From NCBI GenBank assembly GCA_011051075.1, contig DREN01000075.1, forward strand, positions 1 through 5,711: a stretch of DNA of 5,711 bases, given 5' to 3'. Positions 1 through 4,386 of this stretch are shown piece by piece. This DNA comes from Deltaproteobacteria bacterium (lineage in GTDB: Bacteria; Desulfobacterota; DSM-4660; Desulfatiglandales; Desulfatiglandaceae). Each line of letters opens with the position of its first letter. The stretch's first letter is position 1. Below the pieces are notes generated by a model, which had not been told where the DNA came from, ran no database searches, and worked only from the letters and a program-made list of their open reading frames with translations. The translations under genes and the position numbers were made by a program.

Positions 1-1129
1 ATTCAAGAAGTTCAATCAGCCCGGCGCGATGTTTAGCCTGACGTTCAGCCTCTTTGGGATTGTAACACAAAATATAACGGTTGCGACGTGCACCATCACC
101 CACAACCACTTCCTTGGCGTGGAGGTTGTCTTTGAAAACAGTGTATCGACCTCTTTTGGTCAGGACTTCCTGCTTGATCTCGGAGATACTTGACATACGG
201 CAGGCCAGCAGATAGTTGCCGCAGGCCTTTGCCAGTTCTTTTCGGTTGCTCTCCGAATTCATGCCGGCATCGGCTACAAAGAGGGCGCGACCAAATTTCC
301 ATCCCCTGAGGTCTGCTCGAACCTGCTCGACTGTATCCACGTCCGTGGTGTTGCCTGGAAAGACCCAGGATCGAACAGGAAAACCTTCCCGGGTAACGGC
401 CAGGGCAACAACTACCTGTGGTCTCCAGGTGCCTTCTTTGCCGTAGCCGAACTTGCGTAGATTATCTTTCTGGTCTTCCTGATCTATGGAAAAGGAAGCA
501 GTTGTGGTGTCATAAAAGATCAGATCAACCGTCAGGTTGAAGAGGTTGGCCGTTTCAAAAAACAGATTCTCTTCCACCTCTGACACATGGTCGTAAAAGA
601 GATCCATGGCCTCGTACATCTGTTTCAGCTTCAGCCCATCACAACTGGGCAGATAGACCTTTGAAAGCCATCGGTCCCAGACCCCTAATTTGGATTCGGG
701 GTCACACAACCGGTTGGCCGTCATGGCAAGAAGAGCCCTTTCGTAAGGGGCCTTCAGGCCTTTTCGCTTTATGATCTCTGAGAAGGTCTTTTTGAGGCCC
801 AGCCGTTCCCACAGGGTCTCAATCGCAAGTACGGAGCCGAAGGAGAGGGTTTCCCTTATCTTCAAACCCTCAGGCAGCCCTGCTTCAGGTGCAAACAGCT
901 CACCTTGCTGCTGTCCTAAGGGATCAAGCACTGTCAGGCCACAGACACGGGCAATGGACCGACACAGACGTACAAGCTGTTCCCTGTCCAGCCTGTCCGT
1001 TCTTCCGAAGTTATGGATGATTTTGGCAATGGGTTTTCGCGTAACGGGATGTCGTTCGTTGTGTGCTAACTGGTAGTACTCGACCACCGAACCGTCCTTA
1101 TTCTTTCGCTTTGTGGTCCGTAAATACAT
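1..1129 (-). CDS. IS1634-family (IS4 superfamily, DDE) transposase, C-terminus cut by window edge
   Basis: The minus strand is open without a stop from the ATG at 1129-1127 to the left edge, giving 376 residues and no C-terminus. The protein starts MYLRTTKRKNKDG and contains two blocks that match the RNase H-like DDE catalytic core of IS4-superfamily transposases: FYDTTTASF around residues 205-213 (first Asp, D207) and LFVADAGMN around 283-291 (second Asp, D287). Between them lies GYGKEGTWRPQVVVAL (228-243), the usual IS1634-type spacing block. The catalytic Glu of the C-terminal YREK-type region would lie outside the window. Family members are usually around 500-600 residues, so roughly two thirds is visible. 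No frameshift or internal stop was seen in the translated part, so the element may be intact, but its ends cannot be defined here. It should catalyse cut-and-paste transposition of the insertion sequence. The family call rests on motif recognition only. Confidence 0.9.
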   Translation of the reverse strand, partial: MYLRTTKRKNKDGSVVEYYQLAHNERHPVTRKPIAKIIHNFGRTDRLDREQLVRLCRSIARVCGLTVLDPLGQQQGELFAPEAGLPEGLKIRETLSFGSVLAIETLWERLGLKKTFSEIIKRKGLKAPYERALLAMTANRLCDPESKLGVWDRWLSKVYLPSCDGLKLKQMYEAMDLFYDHVSEVEENLFFETANLFNLTVDLIFYDTTTASFSIDQEDQKDNLRKFGYGKEGTWRPQVVVALAVTREGFPVRSWVFPGNTTDVDTVEQVRADLRGWKFGRALFVADAGMNSESNRKELAKACGNYLLACRMSSISEIKQEVLTKRGRYTVFKDNLHAKEVVVGDGARRNRYILCYNPKEAERQAKHRAGLIELLE

Positions 1130-1136
1130 ACTTACA

Positions 1137-1165
1137 CTAATAGCATGTATTTTGATAAATGTCAA
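1137..1165 (-). promoter_or_regulatory. Transposase promoter giving a leaderless or near-leaderless mRNA
   Basis: Read on the minus strand, a perfect -35 TTGACA (1165-1160) is followed by a 17-nt spacer and a -10 TATTAG (1142-1137, 4/6 to consensus) preceded by TGC, an extended -10 motif. The expected transcription start, 6-8 nt past the -10, falls at about 1131-1129, which is on or beside the transposase ATG (1129). No purine-rich ribosome binding site lies between the -10 box and the ATG. The promoter is seen in sequence; the leaderless transcript is inferred. Confidence 0.6.
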
Positions 1166-1239
1166 CAAAAAAATGGGGAATTGTGTGCTTACGTGTTCTG
1201 AGATTGCAAGGCCGGATAAATACTTGAAATTACACAACC

Positions 1240-1264
1240 CGGGCTCAAAAACCGGCCCGTTTTT
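1240..1264 (+). terminator. Terminator-like hairpin beside the IS element
   Basis: CGGGC (1240-1244) pairs with GCCCG (1255-1259) across a 10-nt loop and is followed at once by five T residues (1260-1264), the layout of an intrinsic terminator on the plus strand. The stem is short but all GC. No plus-strand gene ends just before it, so it may serve as insulation at the edge of the insertion sequence or be left from a lost neighbour. It is not terminator-shaped on the minus strand. Confidence 0.4.
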
Positions 1265-1514
1265 CCCCAATTCTTAACTACAGAACGCAAACGCGAGTCT
1301 CATGGGCAATGGCTTGGCCTCAATTTAGAAAACCCCACTCCAGGGGGGCTCATCTCCAACCTCTTTGCCACTTGTCTCAGGCTGCGCCGTTTCTCACAGG
1401 GTGAAAATTTAGCGTGGTGAGAATTGAAGGGTGGGGGGATGCGGGATGCTGGATTCCGGGAGTCGGTAGTGAGGCATCTGGGGAGGTGATGGAGGTCAGA
1501 GGACCGCAGGACAG
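1265..1514. other. Gene-free spacer between IS and nucleotidyltransferase cassette
   Basis: No reading frame here looks like a protein. The longest, on the minus strand, is proline/serine/arginine-rich and low in family-like character. The plus strand becomes strongly G/A-rich from about 1424 to 1510, with runs such as GGGTGGGGGG. The only clear structure is the inverted repeat at 1391-1423, listed separately. The insertion-sequence end probably lies somewhere between 1166 and this stretch, but without the other end it cannot be placed. Confidence 0.5.
1391..1423. repeat. Inverted repeat TTCTCAC...GTGAGAA
   Basis: A perfect 7-bp inverted repeat, TTCTCAC (1391-1397) and GTGAGAA (1417-1423), is separated by 19 nt. 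A third, imperfect arm GTGAAAA (1401-1407) sits 3 nt after the first and could pair with it in the alternative. It could be an operator with two half-site orientations or a hairpin. It lies about 90 bp upstream of the candidate promoter at 1515. The repeat is visible; any function is a guess. Confidence 0.4.
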
Positions 1515-1543
1515 TTGACAAACGCAGTCAAAATGACTACAAA
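1515..1543 (+). promoter_or_regulatory. Candidate sigma70-type promoter for the nucleotidyltransferase cassette
   Basis: A perfect -35 TTGACA (1515-1520), a 17-nt spacer and a -10 TACAAA (1538-1543, 4/6 match) point toward the two-gene cassette. Transcription would begin near 1550, leaving a leader of about 125 nt that contains a possible 26-codon ORF and the hairpin at 1616-1631. The -35 and spacing are strong and the -10 is mediocre. Confidence 0.45.
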
Positions 1544-1573
1544 AGATTCAGGTAAGAGCGGGGAGGAATAGCG

Positions 1574-1654
1574 ATGCAGCTTACAATGAGGATGCAAGTT
1601 GGAGCGGAGCGGAAATCCCGCTTTAGCGGGAATCCAGGATCCAAGATGGGATGA
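1574..1654 (+). CDS. Possible 26-codon leader ORF
   Basis: An ATG at 1574 is preceded by GGGGAGGA (1560-1567) at 6-nt spacing, a better ribosome binding site than many real genes have. It opens a 26-codon frame beginning MQLTMRMQVG and ending at TGA 1652-1654. That stop overlaps an ATG at 1651 in an ATGA arrangement, in frame with the small gene that follows. It could be a leader peptide that couples translation, or chance. The product has no recognisable domain, and the perfect hairpin at 1616-1631 lies inside it, which argues against protein-level selection. Confidence 0.22.
   Translation: MQLTMRMQVGAERKSRFSGNPGSKMG
1616..1631. repeat. Perfect short hairpin, REP-like
   Basis: TCCCGCT (1616-1622) and AGCGGGA (1625-1631) form a perfect inverted repeat with almost no loop (6 bp with a TTTA tetraloop is the physical version). 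GGGAATCC-type flanks around such stems recur as dispersed extragenic palindromes in many proteobacterial genomes. Only one copy is in this window, so repeat status cannot be shown here. In RNA it would form a stable hairpin in the leader of the nucleotidyltransferase cassette. Confidence 0.45.
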
Positions 1655-1659
1655 TTATC

Positions 1660-1665
1660 AGGAGG
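1660..1665 (+). promoter_or_regulatory. AGGAGG ribosome binding site that decides the start of the small gene
   Basis: A consensus Shine-Dalgarno AGGAGG lies inside the frame if the ATG at 1651 is used, but sits 6 nt before an in-frame TTG (1672) and 9 nt before an in-frame GTG (1675). The ATG at 1651 has no ribosome binding site of its own. I therefore prefer GTG 1675 (or TTG 1672) as the start. Confidence 0.6.
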
Positions 1666-1674
1666 ATAGACTTG

Positions 1675-1887
1675 GTGCCAGACAAAAATCCTGACCAATA
1701 CATACACCCAGTACAACGGCGGATCTATCAGTCCATGACCCCTGCCCGGAAGTTGGAGGCCGCCCTGAGTCTCTATCATTCTGCAAGGGAATTGAAAGCG
1801 GCGGCATTCCGGACCCGCTATCCGGACCTGCAGGAGAAAGAAATACAGGCCATGGTAAAGGAGATCTTCCTCTATGCCCGAACCTGA
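1675..1887 (+). CDS. Small helical protein paired with a nucleotidyltransferase
   Basis: A 70-residue, highly charged protein without a signal peptide or membrane segment. Residues 1-20 look poorly structured. Residues 22-68, starting MTPARKLEAAL and ending EIFLYART, look like two or three amphipathic helices with a turn at YPDLQEKE (49-56). I recall similar short proteins with the pattern 'MTPxxKLxxAxxLYxxARxLKAA ... P(D/E)xxExxI...V..IFLxA' next to nucleotidyltransferases, but I cannot name a family. It lacks the R-x4-6-H motif of HEPN toxins. Its stop overlaps the next gene by 14 bp, so the two are translationally coupled and the proteins probably work together, perhaps as antitoxin or partner. 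The start is chosen from AGGAGG at 1660-1665; ATG 1651 (78 residues) or Met at 1735 (50 residues) are alternatives. Confidence 0.7.
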   Translation: MPDKNPDQYIHPVQRRIYQSMTPARKLEAALSLYHSARELKAAAFRTRYPDLQEKEIQAMVKEIFLYART

Positions 1888-2446
1888 TCTCTTTCAGATT
1901 TTCGTGGGTCCCTTGAATCTGCTTGGGATTCGCTACATGGTCACGGGGGCTGTTGCAAGCATCGTCTATGGAGAGGTCCGGCTTACCCACGACATTGACC
2001 TGGTAATGGAAGTGAATACTGATGAGGCTGAGAAGATCGTCAGGGCCTTCCCCTTACAGGAGTTCTATTGTCCGCCGGTCGAGGTCATAAGACTTGAGGC
2101 AGGGCGGTCTCTTCGGGGTCACTTCAACATTATTCATCATGATACGGGCTTCAAGGCAGACATCTATCTGATGGGTCAGGATGATCTCCACCTGTGGGCA
2201 ATGTCAAACCGCAGGTGTATTCAGATGAAGGAGAATCCCTTGTGGATTGCGCCCCCCGAGTATGTAATCTTGCGGAAACTGGAGTATTACAGAGAAGGCG
2301 GATCGGAAAAGCATTTGAGGGACATCTCGGGCATGCTGGAAGTCTCCCTCGATCAGTTGGATATGCCCAGGATCGAGGAAAGGGTCCGTAGCCGTGGACT
2401 GGAAAAAGAGTGGGCTCAGGCAGCAAAGGGTATTCCTAATGAATGA
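1874..2446 (+). CDS. Nucleotidyltransferase (MNT/AbiEii-like fold), possible toxin of a two-gene module
   Basis: This 190-residue cytosolic protein has the core of the polymerase-beta-like nucleotidyltransferase superfamily. A glycine-containing loop VTGAVASIVYGEVR (23-36) leads into the metal-binding pair HDIDLV (39-44; D40 and D42), and a third acidic residue is likely D96 in FKADIYL. A later block, EYVILRKLEYYREGG (129-143) followed by KHLRDI (146-151), matches the 'KL...KD..D' region of AbiEii/AbiGii-like and related nucleotidyltransferases, where a lysine takes part in nucleotide binding (K135 here). Such enzymes transfer NMP groups to tRNA, protein or small molecules; in type IV or MNT-type toxin-antitoxin systems they act as toxin or antitoxin. 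The active site looks complete. AAGGAG at 1858-1863 precedes the ATG. It overlaps the small upstream gene by 14 bp. The substrate and the direction of toxicity cannot be read from sequence, and an orphan metabolic nucleotidyltransferase is not excluded. Confidence 0.82.
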   Translation: MPEPDLFQIFVGPLNLLGIRYMVTGAVASIVYGEVRLTHDIDLVMEVNTDEAEKIVRAFPLQEFYCPPVEVIRLEAGRSLRGHFNIIHHDTGFKADIYLMGQDDLHLWAMSNRRCIQMKENPLWIAPPEYVILRKLEYYREGGSEKHLRDISGMLEVSLDQLDMPRIEERVRSRGLEKEWAQAAKGIPNE

Positions 2447-2487
2447 GTAAATATCACGAATTGCTCCGACAGTCATCAATCCTCCTG

Positions 2488-2505
2488 CCAGATCCAGGGA
2501 TCTGG
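2488..2505 (+). terminator. Hairpin after the nucleotidyltransferase gene, weak terminator candidate
   Basis: CCAGATCC (2488-2495) and GGATCTGG (2498-2505) form a perfect inverted repeat (7 bp with a tetraloop in RNA), 42 nt past the nucleotidyltransferase stop. No T run follows directly; the nearest is CCTTTT at 2520-2525. An overlapping alternative stem, GGATC (2498-2502) with GATCC (2517-2521), does end in a T tract. It may stop cassette transcription before the rplU promoter, but the fit to an intrinsic terminator is poor. Confidence 0.3.
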
Positions 2506-2536
2506 AGATATTGCCGGATCCTTTTAATCCTTATAT

Positions 2537-2597
2537 GGAAATTTCAGGAATTTCTCCTTGACTTGAGCAAAGGACCTGCCTATATTGTGAAATTTCC
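2537..2597. repeat. GGAAATTTCC-like palindromic boxes flanking the rplU promoter
   Basis: GGAAATTTC (2537-2545), GGAATTTC (2547-2554) and GAAATTTCC (2589-2597) are three versions of the palindrome GGAAATTTCC. Two lie just upstream of the -35 box and one covers the expected transcription start. The centres of the outer two are 51 bp apart, close to five helical turns. The placement suits a repressor or activator operator; A/T-rich chance or an UP-like element are alternatives. Confidence 0.4.
2558..2586 (+). promoter_or_regulatory. Main promoter of the rplU-rpmA-obgE-proBA operon
   Basis: -35 TTGACT (2558-2563, 5/6), a 17-nt spacer and -10 TATATT (2581-2586, 5/6) form a near-consensus housekeeping sigma factor promoter. 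Transcription should start near 2593, giving a 5' leader of about 118 nt before the rplU ATG. A strong promoter fits ribosomal protein genes. Confidence 0.75.
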
Positions 2598-2629
2598 TTG
2601 CTGTAGTGGCAATGGAGATTATCCAAACG

Positions 2630-2689
2630 GTTGAGTGCCCCGCAGGGGGTTGTTTACCCTGAGCTCTTATGCGGTTCAGGGGGGTCAAC
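2630..2689 (+). promoter_or_regulatory. Structured rplU leader, possible three-way junction regulating L21 synthesis
   Basis: Three helices can form together. The closing stem is GTTGA (2630-2634) with TCAAC (2685-2689). Hairpin one is CCCC (2638-2641) with GGGG (2645-2648). Hairpin two is CCCTGA (2657-2662) with TCAGGG (2676-2681), which can extend by GCU/GGU pairs including two G-U wobbles. The structure ends 4 nt before AAGGAG (2694-2699), the rplU ribosome binding site. Many ribosomal protein operons are autoregulated by a product binding such a leader, and L21 leaders are known in Firmicutes. I cannot say whether this fold matches a described class. The pairings are visible; autoregulation is inferred. 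Confidence 0.5.
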
Positions 2690-2710
2690 ATTTAAGGAGC
2701 AAGGTTCATC

Positions 2711-3022
2711 ATGTATGCGGTTATCAAGACTGGTGGAAAACAGTACCGGGTGGCCGAGGGTGACGAAATCAAGGTGGAGCAGCTTCGGGGTGAAGTGGGA
2801 GACGAGGTTGCCTTTGACCAGGTTATCCTCACCTCGGACGGTGAAAAGGTGGAGGTCGGCACTCCCTTTCTCGAGAGCACCAAGGTTGTGGCCCTGATCA
2901 CCCGCCAGGCCAAAGACAGGAAAATTGTGGTCTTCAAGTACAAGAGGAGAAAGGGATACCGCCGGAAAAAGGGACACCGGCAGAGATTCACCCTCGTGAG
3001 GATCAAAGAGATCACAGGCTAA
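2711..3022 (+). CDS. rplU: 50S ribosomal protein L21
   Basis: The protein has 103 residues, the usual length of L21. It opens with MYAVIKTGGKQYRV, the conserved N-terminus, and carries the basic RNA-binding signature near the C-terminus, FKYKRRKGYRRKKGHRQ (75-91). L21 binds 23S rRNA in the large ribosomal subunit. The start is supported by AAGGAG at 2694-2699, 11 nt upstream, and by alignment with the universal MYA(V/I) start. It is the first gene of the operon, behind a strong promoter and a structured leader, and is followed after 31 nt by rpmA, its near-universal partner. Confidence 0.98.
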   Translation: MYAVIKTGGKQYRVAEGDEIKVEQLRGEVGDEVAFDQVILTSDGEKVEVGTPFLESTKVVALITRQAKDRKIVVFKYKRRKGYRRKKGHRQRFTLVRIKEITG

Positions 3023-3053
3023 CCCGAATTTTTCTGAAAAAGAGGTAGGTATC

Positions 3054-3308
3054 ATGTCACATAAAAAGGCGGGCGGAAGCTCCCGGAACGGGAGAGACAG
3101 CCAGGGCCAGAGGTTAGGGATAAAGAGGTATGGCGGCCAGAGGGTGTCTGCAGGAAACATCCTTGTACGCCAGAGAGGCACCAAGATTCACCCGGGAAAC
3201 AACGTGGGCCTTGGCAAGGACTACACCATATTTGCCAAGATCGACGGTGTGGTGGCCTTTGAGCGTCTGGGCAGGGATCGGAAAAAGGTGAGCGTATACG
3301 CCGACTGA
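3054..3308 (+). CDS. rpmA: 50S ribosomal protein L27
   Basis: This 84-residue protein begins MSHKKAGGSSRNGRDSQ, the conserved flexible N-terminus that reaches toward the peptidyl transferase centre; most bacteria have Ala rather than Ser at position 2. The family signature GNILVRQRGTKIHPG lies at 34-48. There is no N-terminal pre-sequence of the kind removed by Prp protease in Firmicutes, so the mature end is made directly. AGAGGTAGG (3041-3049) supplies the ribosome binding site. It sits between rplU and obgE, the common bacterial order. Confidence 0.98.
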   Translation: MSHKKAGGSSRNGRDSQGQRLGIKRYGGQRVSAGNILVRQRGTKIHPGNNVGLGKDYTIFAKIDGVVAFERLGRDRKKVSVYAD

Positions 3309-3342
3309 GACCCTGAAAACCCTCTCCCCCCTTGAGAAGATA

Positions 3343-4386
3343 ATGGTCTTTGTGGATGAAGCGGTTATTACGGCCAGGTCTGGAGACGGGGGAAAGGGGT
3401 GTGTCAGCTTCAGGCGGGAGAGATTTGTGCCCAAGGGCGGGCCTGACGGCGGCAACGGCGGAGACGGGGGCAGTGTCATCATAAGGGCCACGGAAAGGCT
3501 TTACACCCTCCGGGACTTCACCAGACAGAGGCACTTCAGGGCGGGAAACGGGGAGACAGGAAGGGGAAAGAGCCAGACCGGAAAAAACGGCCCCCCCTGC
3601 GTCATCGAGACCCCGGTGGGGACCCTCGTCCAGGACGATGAAACCGGCGATATCCTTGCAGACCTGGTAGAGGACAACCAGGAGGTCATCCTCATCACAG
3701 GTGGCAGGGGGGGCAGGGGGAACCAGCATTTTGCCACCTCAACCAACCGGGCACCGAGGATGGCCCAGCCCGGCCTTCCGGGCAGGGAAAAACGCCTGAG
3801 GCTTACCCTCAAGCTCCTTGCACATGTGGGACTTGTAGGCCTTCCCAACGCTGGCAAATCAACCCTCCTCTCCAGCCTCACCATGGCACGTCCCAAGATA
3901 GACGCTTATCCCTTCACCACTACTGCCCCCAACCTTGGCATCATAGACTATGAAAACGGAGAGACCCTGATCATGGCGGATATCCCGGGCCTGGTTGAGG
4001 GGGCAAGCTCGGGACGGGGGCTGGGGCATCGCTTTCTAAGACATGTTGAACGAACAGGTCTGCTGCTTCACCTCCTGGATATCACCTATCAACCCGGCCA
4101 GGACATTATGGAGGACTTTCTTACCCTCCGCCGCGAGATAGAGGCCTTTACCCCCCAATTGGCTAAAAAGCCCTTCCTTGTGGCCATCAACAAGATCGAT
4201 CTTTACGGTCCGGAACATAGGGATCTTCCGGGGCTCCAGAAGGCCCTCCTGAATTGGGGTGTCCCATCTTTCCCCATTTCCGCCTTAACCGGGGAAGGGC
4301 TTGAGGAGTTGAAAGAGACTATCCTTCAAAAATGGAAAGAGACACAGAGAAGATGGGTGCGGAAAGGGTCAGAAAAGAGCTCCTGA
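3343..4386 (+). CDS. obgE: Obg/CgtA GTPase, ribosome assembly factor
   Basis: This 347-residue protein has the two-domain Obg layout. The glycine-rich Obg fold occupies residues 2-158, including GPDGGNGGDGGSV (33-45) and GGRGGRGNQHF (120-130). The GTPase domain follows with all motifs: G1 GLPNAGKS (166-173), G2 YPFTTTAP (189-196), G3 DIPG (213-216) with LVEGAS after it, G4 NKID (283-286) and G5 SAL (313-315). The C-terminal OCT domain found in Firmicutes homologues is absent, leaving a short basic tail. Obg binds the 50S subunit late in assembly and links it to (p)ppGpp and growth control. The start MVFVDEA aligns with the usual MKFVDEA; the ribosome binding site is weak (TTGAGAAG at 3332-3339), so coupling to rpmA 34 nt upstream is likely. 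Its 3' end overlaps proB. Confidence 0.97.
   Translation: MVFVDEAVITARSGDGGKGCVSFRRERFVPKGGPDGGNGGDGGSVIIRATERLYTLRDFTRQRHFRAGNGETGRGKSQTGKNGPPCVIETPVGTLVQDDETGDILADLVEDNQEVILITGGRGGRGNQHFATSTNRAPRMAQPGLPGREKRLRLTLKLLAHVGLVGLPNAGKSTLLSSLTMARPKIDAYPFTTTAPNLGIIDYENGETLIMADIPGLVEGASSGRGLGHRFLRHVERTGLLLHLLDITYQPGQDIMEDFLTLRREIEAFTPQLAKKPFLVAINKIDLYGPEHRDLPGLQKALLNWGVPSFPISALTGEGLEELKETILQKWKETQRRWVRKGSEKSS

Noticed and set aside
1174..1269. TGGGGAA (1174-1180) and TTCCCCA (1263-1269) as terminal inverted repeats of the IS
   Set aside because: Both lie on the same side of the transposase gene, so they cannot be the two ends of the element. A 7-bp match over this distance is expected by chance.
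1300..1521. A 73-codon minus-strand frame in the spacer
   Set aside because: It is Ser/Pro/Arg-rich without a motif or ribosome binding site, and its composition follows the G/A-rich plus strand.
1675..2446. A classical MNT-HEPN toxin-antitoxin pair
   Set aside because: The small partner lacks the R-x4-6-H catalytic motif and is shorter than HEPN domains, so that specific class does not fit.
2443..2634. A 63-codon plus-strand frame beginning MSKYHELLRQ, overlapping the nucleotidyltransferase stop as ATGA
   Set aside because: It runs straight through the -35/-10 promoter of rplU and ends inside the closing stem of the leader. It has no upstream ribosome binding site of note and no family character.
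2654..3184. A 176-codon minus-strand frame opposite rplU and rpmA
   Set aside because: It lies entirely opposite two clear ribosomal protein genes and shows no family motif, so it is a shadow frame.
3706..3721. G-runs in obgE as a G-quadruplex or slippage site
   Set aside because: They encode the conserved glycine-rich GGRGGRGN segment of the Obg fold, the frame is intact on both sides, and the runs are explained by coding need.
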